Assembly: GCF_018128545.1 (NCBI RefSeq)
Contig: NZ_JAGSND010000010.1
Location: 1-64,000, forward strand
DNA length: 64,000 bases
Origin: Sinanaerobacter chloroacetimidivorans
GTDB taxonomy: Bacteria > Bacillota > Clostridia > Peptostreptococcales > Anaerovoracaceae
Direction of reading: 5' to 3'
How positions within the stretch are numbered: the first letter of the stretch is position 1; each line of letters opens with the position of its first letter. Shown here in pieces: positions 49,864-59,229 of the stretch. The translations under genes were made by a program, and so were the position numbers. The notes under the pieces are model-generated. The model saw only the letters and a list, made by a program, of their open reading frames with translations, did no database searches and was not told where the DNA came from.

Positions 49864-51244
49864 TCAATTCAATTACCTTTTCCATGTTAAAATCTGTTTT
49901 TACCTGTTCAAAGGCTGCATCAGGGGCCATTTCAGTCAGCAATGACCGATAAGCGGCTCTGGAATCCGTTGCCTTTTGTCGGATTTCATTGTTAAAATTG
50001 TCTTGCAGAACGTCAATTCCAGCGAAAAGAGGCGGGATATAAAAATCATATTCCTTCTGCATTTCGATGGAGGTTTTTAAAAGGGTCCGTATATTTTGAT
50101 TGTCTATTTGCTCGATTTCTTTTGACATCATATCACCGAAGGCTTCGTCCGTAACAGGAAGATACCCTGTGGATGATACAAACCGGAGATTGTTTTCCGG
50201 GCTGGTAAACCACTTCAGAAAAATGCCGGCGGCGTACCTTTTGGTTTCCGTGGTGTTTGCTACCATCATGCCGCTGCCTCGCTGCATGGCTATTTTTTTG
50301 CCTCCTTCAAAGGTCGGATAGGGTAGGATCATCAGCTCCGCAGTTTCCGTCGTATTATCGGGGTAAGTAATAACGGGATCGAAGAATAGAACGCCTGCAG
50401 TTGAGCCTGTCGAACAGAGGATTTCTCCTGTTTTGGCCAGATCAGAGGCGTATCCGTCAAAAATGGCAAAGTGTCCTTTTACAGCTGAATCATAGTAGAA
50501 ATGCCAGAACCTTTGGAAAGCCCCCGAAGAGATTTCCGGCATCCCGTCCTTTATGAAGTCTTCATCCAGCTGCCTGCAGCCTACCTGTGCAAGGTTAAAG
50601 AGAGAATCGGCATGATAGAAGGCTTTCCCATCCCCTGAAACATCCGGTGTTTTGGCGTCGGTCCAATCGTAATAAAGGACAGCTGCCTTTGCAATTCCTT
50701 CGAAGGTTTTCAGATCCTCATAGGTTACGCCTGTTTCTGCTGCAAATCTGTCAAATGCAGTTCGATTCAAAAAAAGGACTTCCGTGGATTTTGCCGTAGG
50801 AAAAACATACAAATGATCGGATTCCAATCTTCCTTCCTCTATAAAGCGTGGGACATAGGCAGAAAGCTCTTTTTCGGTAAAGAGATCATCTAAATTAGCC
50901 AGAAGGCCTTTCTCGGCAAGAATGAGAGCGGTTTTGGGATTTGCTGTTGTGATATCGGGCATTTCCGGTGCACCAGGATCTCCGTTGGCAATCATCATCA
51001 GTTTTTCGTGTAAGGCGGCCGAACTGGAGATGGAAGTGACACTGAGAATAATACCTTTCTCTGCTCCAACGGTTTCATTGAATTCATCCACCATATTGTC
51101 CATCGTTTCCTTCATCTGCCCGCCGTAATTGTGCCATAGGCTTAAGGTTACCGGTTCTTTTGGTTTCAGGCCATGATCATCATTGCAGCTTGTGAAAAGG
51201 AAAAAAACCAGTGCGAATACCATTATGTACAGAAATTTTTTCAT
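49856..51244 (-). CDS. Extracellular solute-binding lipoprotein (family 1)
   Basis: 462 residues with lipoprotein signal (MKKFLYIMVFALVFFLFTSC; Cys about 20) and a family-1 sugar-binding fold: VTLSLWHNYGGQMKETMDNM, DITTANPKTALILAEKGLLA, YVFPTAKSTEVLFLNR, and GSGMMVANTTETKRYA. No permease or ATPase is adjacent; instead it is coupled to the Cache-LuxR gene, so it may present a sugar to that sensor. Its promoter region holds repeated AAATCACCCT. Confidence 0.88.
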   Translation of the reverse strand: MKKFLYIMVFALVFFLFTSCNDDHGLKPKEPVTLSLWHNYGGQMKETMDNMVDEFNETVGAEKGIILSVTSISSSAALHEKLMMIANGDPGAPEMPDITTANPKTALILAEKGLLANLDDLFTEKELSAYVPRFIEEGRLESDHLYVFPTAKSTEVLFLNRTAFDRFAAETGVTYEDLKTFEGIAKAAVLYYDWTDAKTPDVSGDGKAFYHADSLFNLAQVGCRQLDEDFIKDGMPEISSGAFQRFWHFYYDSAVKGHFAIFDGYASDLAKTGEILCSTGSTAGVLFFDPVITYPDNTTETAELMILPYPTFEGGKKIAMQRGSGMMVANTTETKRYAAGIFLKWFTSPENNLRFVSSTGYLPVTDEAFGDMMSKEIEQIDNQNIRTLLKTSIEMQKEYDFYIPPLFAGIDVLQDNFNNEIRQKATDSRAAYRSLLTEMAPDAAFEQVKTDFNMEKVIELNE

Positions 51245-51262
51245 TGTAAGGCCTCCGTTTCA

Positions 51263-51317
51263 AAATCACCCTAAAAATCACCCTGTTTTTTCTTCCAAAA
51301 TCACCCTTGGGGTGATT
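51263..51317 (-). promoter_or_regulatory. Repeated operator upstream of the binding-protein/regulator pair
   Basis: AAATCACCCT occurs at 51263-51272, 51275-51284 and 51298-51307. The last forms a palindrome AATCACCC-ttg-GGGTGATT (51299-51317). Likely binding site of the LuxR-type regulator. Confidence 0.6.
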
Positions 51318-51451
51318 ACAAATCATACCAGTTTATTAATATAATAGGGAAGGTCTTATCGGTACTACATTACCAGAATAATCCAACGTAGTCAACGAAA
51401 TTAAAATTCGATAATACCTTCCCCAATTAAAAAAGTAAGGAGGAAAATAAG

Positions 51452-51829
51452 ATGCAAAGTGAAGTCAAAGATGGTATTCCTGTAGAGATTTTTGATACCG
51501 ATGATATTCAGCAAAATAAGACCATGGCCGGGTTGGCGTATCTGCTGTTTTTTCTGCCTCTGGTAGTTTGCAAGGATTCGAAATTCGGAAGGTTTCATGC
51601 CAACCAGGGTTTGCTGCTGCTCATTCTGAGTGTTGGAGGGTATATGGTCCTCTCCATTTTTACCACCATCCTGGCGACCATTACCTGGAGACTTTTTGGT
51701 GTTGTTTCGCTGCTGTACGGACTTTTCAGCCTGGCAATCCTGGCCTTGCTGATTTTCGGACTGGTAAACGGTCTCAATGGCAAGGTTAGAGAACTGCCGG
51801 TTATCGGCAGGTTTCGAATCATTCAATAA
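51452..51829 (+). CDS. Small membrane protein (DUF4870-like)
   Basis: 125 residues with three to four membrane helices (MAGLAYLLFFLPLVV; GLLLLILSVGGYMVLSI; SLAILALLIFGLVNGL) and the loop KFGRFHANQGLLLL typical of DUF4870/TM-small families. AAGGAGG precedes the ATG. First gene of a five-gene plus-strand cluster. Confidence 0.8.
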   Translation: MQSEVKDGIPVEIFDTDDIQQNKTMAGLAYLLFFLPLVVCKDSKFGRFHANQGLLLLILSVGGYMVLSIFTTILATITWRLFGVVSLLYGLFSLAILALLIFGLVNGLNGKVRELPVIGRFRIIQ

Positions 51830-51861
51830 GTAATTCAATGAGCGATCATAAGGAGGATCCA

Positions 51862-52527
51862 ATGAAAAAAATTCTAAGCTGTATCTTTGTGGCGATTTTT
51901 GTTCTGGTCATGGTTACAGGGTGTGGTGGAGGCGGAGAGAAGGCTCAGCCGGAGAACGGCGTTTCACAGCAAGAATCCGATAATCAGCAGGCAGAAGAGA
52001 GCTCTAAGAATGTAGACACGGACTCTTTGGGCGATAAGCTTGCCAGCACTTATATCGCCATGATGAAGGATGAAAAATACCTCATGAAGTATAAAGCATC
52101 CCTGGATATGGAAGGCCAGCAGGTGGAAATGGAAGCCACCGTTGCCGTAAAGGGTGACGATACTGCAATCATCAGCAAAGGCGCTGGTATGGAAAGCACC
52201 ATGATTTTTAAGGACGATACCATGTACATGGTGGATCATGGGGCAAAGTCTGTTTTGGTTATGGCCCAGACCGATAAAGTCGAAGATGAAACCATCAATA
52301 CCGAGGGGATAACCTATGTGGGCAGCGGGAAGGAAGGCGGCTTAACCTATGAGGAGTATTCCACGGAAGACGGTACTCTGAAATATTATTTTGACGGGAA
52401 AAAGCTTGTTAAAATCACTGCGGATATTGCAGGGCTGACTACCACCATGGAAATTCTTGAGATGAGCAATCAGGTTCCTGACAGCCTGTTTGAAATACCT
52501 GCAGGATACGAAAAAATTGCTATGTAA
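51862..52527 (+). CDS. Lipoprotein, LolA/LppX-like fold candidate
   Basis: 221 residues from ATG 51862 (AAGGAGGAT). Lipobox VTGCGGG with Cys near 22, an acidic linker, then a beta-rich domain (YKASLDMEGQQVEMEATVAV, MYMVDHGAKSVLVM, LKYYFDGKKLVKI) similar in pattern to half-barrel lipid-binding lipoproteins. Surface anchored; function unknown. Confidence 0.8.
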   Translation: MKKILSCIFVAIFVLVMVTGCGGGGEKAQPENGVSQQESDNQQAEESSKNVDTDSLGDKLASTYIAMMKDEKYLMKYKASLDMEGQQVEMEATVAVKGDDTAIISKGAGMESTMIFKDDTMYMVDHGAKSVLVMAQTDKVEDETINTEGITYVGSGKEGGLTYEEYSTEDGTLKYYFDGKKLVKITADIAGLTTTMEILEMSNQVPDSLFEIPAGYEKIAM

Positions 52528-52553
52528 TCATATTGATAAAGGAGGATTTTACT

Positions 52554-53021
52554 ATGGGCAGCGATATCTTTGGAGGGCTGGTGAAAGGACTTGGTGCTTT
52601 TATGCCTAAGGATGATCCCGATGTTCGACTCTTTCAGGTACATACGGAAGTGAGCGAATTGGAAAACCGCCGGAAGGAACTTTATGCGGAAATCGGAAAA
52701 AAAGAATTTGATAAAATTAAAGAACTGCCGGAATACAATGATCTGGTCATGGAACTGAACCTTAATGATAAAAAAATCCAGAATGCGAAAAGCAAACTCA
52801 ATCAGGCTCAAAATGAAAAGGCGGAAAAGGAAAAATCGGAAAAGGAAAAGTTTGAAAGCTGCATTTGCCCGAACTGTTATACCGTAAACCCGGAGGGTGT
52901 TAAATTCTGTCAGGATTGCGGTACAAAACTAACACCCCCGGCAGAACAGAAGTGCCCTTCCTGTGGTGAGCCCTTTCAATCAGGTGCGCATTTCTGCGGT
53001 GCCTGCGGAGGCCGTCTGTAA
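52554..53021 (+). CDS. Coiled-coil protein with two C-terminal zinc ribbons
   Basis: 155 residues. A coiled coil (about 25-105, ELENRRKELYAEIGKKEFDK to EKAEKEKSEKEK), then CPNCYTVNPEGVKFCQDCG and CPSCGEPFQSGAHFCGACG. Start chosen by AAAGGAGGA. Probably a scaffold or adaptor; unknown partner, likely among its neighbours. Confidence 0.82.
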   Translation: MGSDIFGGLVKGLGAFMPKDDPDVRLFQVHTEVSELENRRKELYAEIGKKEFDKIKELPEYNDLVMELNLNDKKIQNAKSKLNQAQNEKAEKEKSEKEKFESCICPNCYTVNPEGVKFCQDCGTKLTPPAEQKCPSCGEPFQSGAHFCGACGGRL

Positions 53022-53048
53022 TAGGAAGCGAGAAAGGAACTGGTAAAT

Positions 53049-53381
53049 ATGGCATCTTATAAACAAACCTGTATCTATTGTAATACGCTAATTGACTCAG
53101 ACGCGAAATTTTGCCCCAAATGCGGGCACAGAGATCCTTTGGCAGTACTCTGCCCCTCCTGCCTATGGGAAGTAGCCACCGATGATCCCATTTGTGCAGG
53201 CTGCGGCAGGCCCCTTTTCATTCTCTGCCCCAAATGCGGAAAGGAAACCTTTGTACTGGAAAAATGTCAGGTCTGCAGTGAGAGTCTGATGGTTGACTGC
53301 CCGAACATGAGGTGCGGTGAAAAAGTTTTCTTTGATGTTTCACATTGCCGGGCCTGCGGAAAGAAGCTGGGGAGAGAGTAG
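53049..53381 (+). CDS. Protein made of zinc ribbons
   Basis: 110 residues with ten CxxC pairs arranged as five ribbons (CIYCNTLIDSDAKFCPKCG; CPSCL...CAGCG; CPKCG...CQVC; CPNMRCG; CRACG). Sixth-to-none catalytic residues are seen; it is a pure metal-binding adaptor. Begins 28 bases after the preceding gene. Confidence 0.8.
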   Translation: MASYKQTCIYCNTLIDSDAKFCPKCGHRDPLAVLCPSCLWEVATDDPICAGCGRPLFILCPKCGKETFVLEKCQVCSESLMVDCPNMRCGEKVFFDVSHCRACGKKLGRE

Positions 53382-53429
53382 AACTGCAATTTTTAAGGGG
53401 AAAGCGTTGCCGTTTATGGAGGTGAAATA

Positions 53430-54095
53430 ATGCTGAAGGCATTCACAAGGAATTATGAGGACAATTCAACAGAGGCAGGATTTCAGTTTACTTTTTACTG
53501 TGATCTTTGTCATGATGGCTATAAATCCTCTTTTGTAGAATCGGAAACTTATAAAAAGGGGTCACTGCTCCGCGGGATATCAGGAGGAGCAAGAGTATTA
53601 GGGGGATTGTTCGGCGGCAGGATCGGAGACGCAGTATGGCATGCCGGCTATGGAAGCGATATCCTGTCTGAAAGATTTGACGGCATGAGTCCGGAATGGC
53701 AGAAAGAGCACGAGAAGGCTTTTGAAAGGGCTCAAAATGAAGCGCAAAGACATTTTCACCGCTGTCACAAATGCAGACAGTGGGTTTGTGATGCAGACTT
53801 CAACGAAGATGAAGGACTTTGTGTCGAATGTGCACCAAGAATGAACGTGGAGGTTTCTGCTGCAAGAGCGCGTAAAATGGTCGAGGATATCAATGCAAAA
53901 GCAGATGAAACCCAAGTGTTCAACGGAGATATAGAATCGAAAACCATTATTTGTCCTCGCTGTGGGAAACCCAGCGGTAACGGAAAATTCTGCAACAACT
54001 GCGGTATGGACTTATCTTTGAGAACCTGTCCCGGCTGTGGTGCCGAAATCGCTCAGGGTGTTAAATTCTGCGGCGAGTGCGGAACAAAACTTTAG
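53430..54095 (+). CDS. Zinc-ribbon protein with Gly-rich central segment
   Basis: 221 residues. N-terminal CDLCHDGYKS, a Gly-rich stretch GISGGARVLGGLFGGRIGDA, CHKCRQWVCDADFNEDEGLC (a split ribbon), and two C-terminal ribbons CPRCGKPSGNGKFCNNCG and CPGCGAEIAQGVKFCGECG. GAGGTGA precedes the ATG. Last gene of the cluster; a terminator follows. Confidence 0.8.
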   Translation: MLKAFTRNYEDNSTEAGFQFTFYCDLCHDGYKSSFVESETYKKGSLLRGISGGARVLGGLFGGRIGDAVWHAGYGSDILSERFDGMSPEWQKEHEKAFERAQNEAQRHFHRCHKCRQWVCDADFNEDEGLCVECAPRMNVEVSAARARKMVEDINAKADETQVFNGDIESKTIICPRCGKPSGNGKFCNNCGMDLSLRTCPGCGAEIAQGVKFCGECGTKL

Positions 54096-54134
54096 CCGGA
54101 TTCTATTTCATCCATTATCTTCTACAATAACGAG

Positions 54135-54178
54135 AAAAGAGGGCGATTCCTCCATAATAGAATCGTCCTCTTTTTTCA
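54135..54178 (+). terminator. Terminator between convergent units
   Basis: Stem 54135-54149 with 54160-54174 (one G-T pair), six T on the plus strand; the AAAAGAG at its foot also gives a T-run on the minus strand. Confidence 0.8.
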
Positions 54179-54183
54179 TTTGC

Positions 54184-56724
54184 TTAAATAAACAGATTTA
54201 CGTTAGACTCTTCCGCATCTCCAAGATAAGCAGCAACTCCCGCATATTCAATTCCGTCGATTAATTCTTCCTTTGTAATTCCCATGACATCCATGGACAT
54301 GGTACAGGCTACCAGCTTTACGCCGTTGAACATAGCCTGTCGCATCAGATCTTCCAAAGAGTCAATATTCTTATCTTTCATGACCTTCTTCATCATCTGG
54401 GTACCCATTCCGCCCATATGCATCTTGGAAAGGGTAAGTTTTGAAGTACCTCTCGGCATCATGGCACCGAACATGCTATCCATCAGAGGTTTCTTAATAC
54501 TCTGTTTTTCACGCTTTCTTAACGCATTCAAGCCCCAGAAGGTGAAGAACATAGTGACGGGTCTTCCCATGGCAGCAGCGCCGTTGGCAATAATAAAGGA
54601 AGCAAGCACTTTATCCAGATCTCCGCTGAAGACGATAAGGGTTTTACCCTGGGGAAGGGCGGCCGGTATGCTGTCAGCTCCCTTAGCTTCCTGTGGAAGC
54701 CCGTTGCCGGTGGCAAGACCTTTCCGAATATAAACGATATTTTCTTTTCCCACCCTCTCGGATTTCAGAAGTGTATTTCCCATTCTCTTGCACCAGGCCT
54801 CGATATCTCTGACGAAACCCATATCTGTGGCAGATACCTGGAGTATTTCACCCTCTTCCATTTCTTTTATGGTTTGAAAGACCCGCATAATCGGTCCTGG
54901 GCATTGCAGTCCACTGCAGTCCAGCGTTTGCTTTGCCACAATTTTTCCCATATCTATTTCCTGAGTTTTGATTGGTTGCGTTGTGTGTTCCATGGTTTCT
55001 CCTCCTTCGGAAGATCGCTGGCCCATTGCAGGGTCATGAAATACGGATTTATAGAAGGTGGTGCCTCCGGGGAAGATCTTCACATTTTTGAATCCTAAAT
55101 TCATCAAAATTCTGGCAGCGTTGTAAGCTCTTACGCCAATGGCACAATAAGGAATGATCAGTTTCTCCTTATCCAGCTCCTGATATCGTTTTCTCAGCTG
55201 ACCCAGTGGAATATGGCAGGAGTTTGGAATGGAAAATGCCATTCTTTCCAAATCTTCACCAACATCCAGAATGATATAGTCCTCTGAACCGGACTGGGCC
55301 AAGTTTTCCAGCTCATTCCATCCCACGATGGAAACGAGACCGGATAAGATGTTTTCAGCTACGAAGCCCAGCATATTCACCGGATCTTTTGCCGAAGAAT
55401 AAGGCGGAGCATAAGCAAGCTCTAATTCTGCAAGATCGTGAACAGTTCCGCCGAGCCGCAGCGTAGTTGCGATGGTATCAATTCTTTTGTCTACCCCATC
55501 CTGACCAACGATTTGAGCACCAAATATTTTTCCTTCCTGATTGAAGATCAGCTTTAAGGTAAGAGGGGTAGCACCTGGATAATATCCCGCATGGGATTTT
55601 TGGTTAATGATAGCAATATAGTAATCCCGGTTCAGTTCCTTGCCCCAGCTTGTCAATGTTTTTTCATTTACACCCGTAGCTGCCGCAGTAAGATCGAATA
55701 CCTGGGCAATGGAGGTTCCCTGGGTTCCGTTGTATTTCTCCGGTTTCCCTGCAAGTAATCCGTATTCTTTAGCGATATTGTCCGCACAGATTCTGGCTTG
55801 CTTGTTGGCCGGGCCCGCAAGCGGGATCATGGTTCTGTTTTTGGATACATACTCTTCCACCTCGATGACATCTCCTACAGCATAAATGCTTGGGTCTGAG
55901 GTTTTCAGGAATTCATCCACTACGATGCCGCCCTTGGCATTCAAGGTCAGCCCGCTTTTCCTTGCAAGCTCACTGTTAGGCTTGATCCCGATGGACAGGA
56001 TCACAATATCGGCTTCCACTGTTTTCCCGCTTTGAAGGAGAATGGTGGTTGCCCCTTCCTTTTGGCGGAATTCTTTGACGCCGTCTCCAAGCTCCAAACG
56101 GACATGATTCATTCTCATGTTCTCATGTACCAGCTGGGCCATTTCGTAATCCATGGGAGCCATTACCTGATTCTGCATTTCGATTACGGTCACCTGGCAG
56201 CCTGCAGCGTGCAGATTTTCGGCCATTTCCAAACCGATAAACCCACCGCCGATAATGGCAGCTTTTTTCGGTTTCTGCTCCCTTACAAATTGCTTGATCC
56301 GATCCGTATCGGGTACGGTCCATAAAGTGTAGATTCCAGGTCCGTCAATGCCGGGAATGGGAGGCTTGATAGGAGAAGAACCGGTAGCAATTAACAGAGT
56401 GTCATAAGCTTCACGATATTCTTCGCCGGTTTTACCGTTTTTCACGGTAACCTCTTTGACTTCTCTCTGAATGGAAAGAACCTCATGATTTACGCGAACG
56501 TCAATATTAAATTTAGCCATCATCGCTTCGGGAGTCTGAAGGAGCAGAGCATCTCGTTCTTTAATCACATCACCGATGTAATAAGGCAAACCGCAATTGG
56601 CGTAGGAAATATACTCTCCACGTTCAAAGATGATGATTTCCAGTGTTTCATCCAATCTTCTGAGTCTTGCAGCCGTACTGGCACCGCCTGCAACACCTCC
56701 AATGATTAAAACCTTTTTACTCAT
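54184..56724 (-). CDS. CoA-disulfide-reductase-like flavoprotein fused to rhodanese, TusA and DsrE-type domains
   Basis: 846 residues. Residues 1-450: FAD/NAD(P)H disulfide reductase of the Cdr/NADH-oxidase type with GGVAGGASTAARLRRL and active C44 (SYANCGLPYYIGD). About 460-555: rhodanese with Cys in IIPYCAIGVRAYN. About 600-670: TusA/SirA with LDCSGLQCPGP. About 690-846: DsrE/F-like. Together these suggest polysulfide/persulfide reduction and sulfur relay in the cytoplasm. Divergent from a Crp/Fnr regulator with two matching operators between them. Confidence 0.93.
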   Translation of the reverse strand: MSKKVLIIGGVAGGASTAARLRRLDETLEIIIFERGEYISYANCGLPYYIGDVIKERDALLLQTPEAMMAKFNIDVRVNHEVLSIQREVKEVTVKNGKTGEEYREAYDTLLIATGSSPIKPPIPGIDGPGIYTLWTVPDTDRIKQFVREQKPKKAAIIGGGFIGLEMAENLHAAGCQVTVIEMQNQVMAPMDYEMAQLVHENMRMNHVRLELGDGVKEFRQKEGATTILLQSGKTVEADIVILSIGIKPNSELARKSGLTLNAKGGIVVDEFLKTSDPSIYAVGDVIEVEEYVSKNRTMIPLAGPANKQARICADNIAKEYGLLAGKPEKYNGTQGTSIAQVFDLTAAATGVNEKTLTSWGKELNRDYYIAIINQKSHAGYYPGATPLTLKLIFNQEGKIFGAQIVGQDGVDKRIDTIATTLRLGGTVHDLAELELAYAPPYSSAKDPVNMLGFVAENILSGLVSIVGWNELENLAQSGSEDYIILDVGEDLERMAFSIPNSCHIPLGQLRKRYQELDKEKLIIPYCAIGVRAYNAARILMNLGFKNVKIFPGGTTFYKSVFHDPAMGQRSSEGGETMEHTTQPIKTQEIDMGKIVAKQTLDCSGLQCPGPIMRVFQTIKEMEEGEILQVSATDMGFVRDIEAWCKRMGNTLLKSERVGKENIVYIRKGLATGNGLPQEAKGADSIPAALPQGKTLIVFSGDLDKVLASFIIANGAAAMGRPVTMFFTFWGLNALRKREKQSIKKPLMDSMFGAMMPRGTSKLTLSKMHMGGMGTQMMKKVMKDKNIDSLEDLMRQAMFNGVKLVACTMSMDVMGITKEELIDGIEYAGVAAYLGDAEESNVNLFI

Positions 56725-56887
56725 ATTTTTATTCTCCTATACATATGATTTTCTGATTTTATGTTACGATTTATTATTTCCTGAATGGGGTACAATGAAT
56801 ACTCAGCAGAGTTTTTATAAAATGGAGATTCTGCACCCATGATTGATATTCTTGTAACAATCTTAGCACGGCAGAGCAGGGATCTCA

Positions 56888-56928
56888 GTGACAAAGTCAC
56901 ATTTCCATATTATGATTGACAAAGTGAC
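56888..56928 (+). promoter_or_regulatory. Two Crp/Fnr-type operators
   Basis: GTGACAAAGTCAC (56888-56900), a perfect palindrome around AAA, and TTGACAAAGTGAC (56916-56928), starting 28 bp further. They lie between the flavoprotein gene and the Crp-family gene. Confidence 0.7.
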
Positions 56929-56965
56929 GATCAAATAAGAAAATAGGATTAAGGGGGCGATAGGC

Positions 56966-57637
56966 ATGGATCAGGAAGATAAAAAACTACTGTCTGAATT
57001 ACTTCCGTTTTGGAAGAATCTAAAAGAAAATGAAAAAAGACAGGTGATGGATCATACCATTTTGCATGCGTATAAAAATGGGGAGCAGGTCCATGGCGGA
57101 TATGAAGATTGCACCGGGGTCATTGCTGTTAAAAAGGGCAGAATCAGGGTATACTTACTCTCGGAAGAAGGGAAGGAAGTGACGCTGTTTCGGCTCTTGG
57201 AGAATGATATCTGCCTGCTTTCCGCATCCTGTATCTTGAGAAACATTTCTTTTGATATTTATGTGGATGCTGAGGGAGACACCGAACTCTTTGTACTGAA
57301 TTCTTCGGTTTATGACAAACTGGCCAAGGAAAATCCTGCAGTGGGGAATTTCATGACCGATTTGATCTCCATGAGATTTTCGGAAGCCATGTGGGTAATG
57401 GAACAAATTCTCTTTATGAAGCTTGACAAGCGATTGGCAATGTTTTTGCTGGAGCAGGCCAATCTGGAGAACGGAGACGTGATTACCCTGACCCATGAGC
57501 AGATTGCAGGTCATATGGGCAGTGCCAGAGAGGTCATTTCCAGAATGCTGAAGTATTTTTCCAATGAAGGAATTGTGAATGTATCCAGAAAAGGAATAAA
57601 GATAGTAAACAGGAAGAAATTGACGGAATACCTGTAA
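56966..57637 (+). CDS. Crp/Fnr-family transcriptional regulator
   Basis: 223 residues: cyclic-nucleotide-binding-type beta roll (residues 20-115; VIAVKKGRIRVYLLSEEGKE), a long dimer helix, and a winged helix LTHEQIAGHMGSAREVISRM with LKYFSNEGIVNVSRKGIKI. It has a cysteine pair region (DICLLSASCIL) that could sense redox or sulfur. Likely controls the divergent sulfur-transfer flavoprotein. Confidence 0.9.
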   Translation: MDQEDKKLLSELLPFWKNLKENEKRQVMDHTILHAYKNGEQVHGGYEDCTGVIAVKKGRIRVYLLSEEGKEVTLFRLLENDICLLSASCILRNISFDIYVDAEGDTELFVLNSSVYDKLAKENPAVGNFMTDLISMRFSEAMWVMEQILFMKLDKRLAMFLLEQANLENGDVITLTHEQIAGHMGSAREVISRMLKYFSNEGIVNVSRKGIKIVNRKKLTEYL

Positions 57638-57665
57638 AAATGTTGTGTTTGCAAGTCTATTTTAG

Positions 57666-57694
57666 TTGTTTGTAATCTATTTTTATAGTATACT
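57666..57694 (+). promoter_or_regulatory. Promoter of the citrate synthase gene
   Basis: TTGTTT (57666-57671), 17 bases, TATACT (57689-57694). Confidence 0.55.
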
Positions 57695-57755
57695 AGATGA
57701 AACCCAATTTGGGATTTTGGGGTTTATTGCGATATTTTGAAAGGGGGAATTTACA

Positions 57756-59141
57756 TTGCTGGAAACAAAGTTTAATACACTGGATAGTAAATATTCTGAG
57801 ATTACGCCGGAGATCTTGGCGCTCACCGATTTATGTTTGAAAAACAGCTCCATTGATGCTGAGCTTTATTCAAAATATAAGGTTAACAGAGGTTTAAGAG
57901 ATGTAAATGGGAATGGAGTCCTCACAGGGCTGACGGAAATTTCGGAAATCCAATCCTTCCAGATGAATGGTGAGGATAAAGTTCCCTGTGAAGGAAGACT
58001 TTTCTATCGAGGCGTCGATATTGAGGATATCGTCGACGGATTCATCAAAGAAAAACGGTTTGGTTTTGAGGAAGTGACTTATCTTCTGATCTTTGGAAAA
58101 CTGCCTACGGACCAGCAGCTTGCAGATTTTTCAAGCCTACTGGCAAAATACAGAACATTACCCACAAGCTTTGTCAGAGATATCATTATGAAGGCTCCAA
58201 GCTCCGATATGATGAATACGCTTGCCAGAAGTGTGCTGACCCTTCATGCCTATGATACAAAAGCCAATGACATCAGTATTCCCAACGTCTTAAGGCAAGG
58301 CTTGCTGCTCACTGCCGTATTCCCGCTGCTGTCCGTCTACGGCTATCAGGCATATAAGCATTATTTTGCCGGAGACAGTTTGTTTATCCATACGCCAAGA
58401 CCGGAGTTGTCTACTGCTGAAAATATTTTGTACATGCTCAGACCCGACTGCAGATATACCGAGCTGGAAGCCAGGATCTTAGATGTCGCACTGGTGCTTC
58501 ATGCGGAGCATGGCGGAGGAAACAATTCAACATTTACCACCCATGTGGTTTCGTCTTCCGGAACAGATACCTATTCTGTTGTGGCAGCTTCTCTGGGATC
58601 CTTAAAGGGACCGAAGCATGGGGGAGCAAATATCAAAGTTGTGCAAATGTTTGATGACTTGAAGAAAAATGTTTCCGACTGGACCAGTGAAGAACAGGTC
58701 TCCGGTTACCTCAGGGATCTGTTAAATAAAAAAGCCTTTGATAAAGCCGGATTGATCTATGGTATGGGACACGCCGTTTATTCCTTGTCCGATCCCAGAG
58801 CGAATATTTTCAAGCGCTTTGTTCAGAGACTCTCTGAGGAAAAGGGCAGAATGGAAGAATTTCGATTGTATTCTCTGGTGGAAAAGCTGGCGGCAGAGGT
58901 AATTGCAGAAGAACGAAAAATATATAAAGGTGTCAGTGCGAATATTGATTTCTACAGCGGCTTTGTTTATAGCATGCTGGATTTACCACTGGAGCTGTAC
59001 ACGCCTATTTTTGCTATAGCAAGAATCTCAGGCTGGAGTGCCCACCGCATCGAGGAACTTGTCAATGCCGGAAAGATTATCAGACCTGCGTACAAGAGTG
59101 TTGCTCCGAGAAAGGAATATGTTGCGATAAAAGATCGTTAA
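57756..59141 (+). CDS. Citrate (2-methylcitrate) synthase
   Basis: 461 residues from a TTG start with AAAGGGGG upstream. Catalytic blocks: LHAEHGGGNNSTFTTHVVSS, GPKHGGANIKV and GMGHAVYSLSDPRANIFKRF (His, His, Asp). It condenses acetyl-CoA (or propionyl-CoA) with oxaloacetate. The N-terminal extension of about 60 residues is usual for this clostridial subgroup. Single gene. Confidence 0.93.
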   Translation: MLETKFNTLDSKYSEITPEILALTDLCLKNSSIDAELYSKYKVNRGLRDVNGNGVLTGLTEISEIQSFQMNGEDKVPCEGRLFYRGVDIEDIVDGFIKEKRFGFEEVTYLLIFGKLPTDQQLADFSSLLAKYRTLPTSFVRDIIMKAPSSDMMNTLARSVLTLHAYDTKANDISIPNVLRQGLLLTAVFPLLSVYGYQAYKHYFAGDSLFIHTPRPELSTAENILYMLRPDCRYTELEARILDVALVLHAEHGGGNNSTFTTHVVSSSGTDTYSVVAASLGSLKGPKHGGANIKVVQMFDDLKKNVSDWTSEEQVSGYLRDLLNKKAFDKAGLIYGMGHAVYSLSDPRANIFKRFVQRLSEEKGRMEEFRLYSLVEKLAAEVIAEERKIYKGVSANIDFYSGFVYSMLDLPLELYTPIFAIARISGWSAHRIEELVNAGKIIRPAYKSVAPRKEYVAIKDR

Positions 59142-59229
59142 ATGAAAGAACCAATAGGTCATAGATGTCTGTCATAGATGTCAATAGATCGGAAACAACA
59201 GATCATAATAACAGAACAAAAAACGAAAA

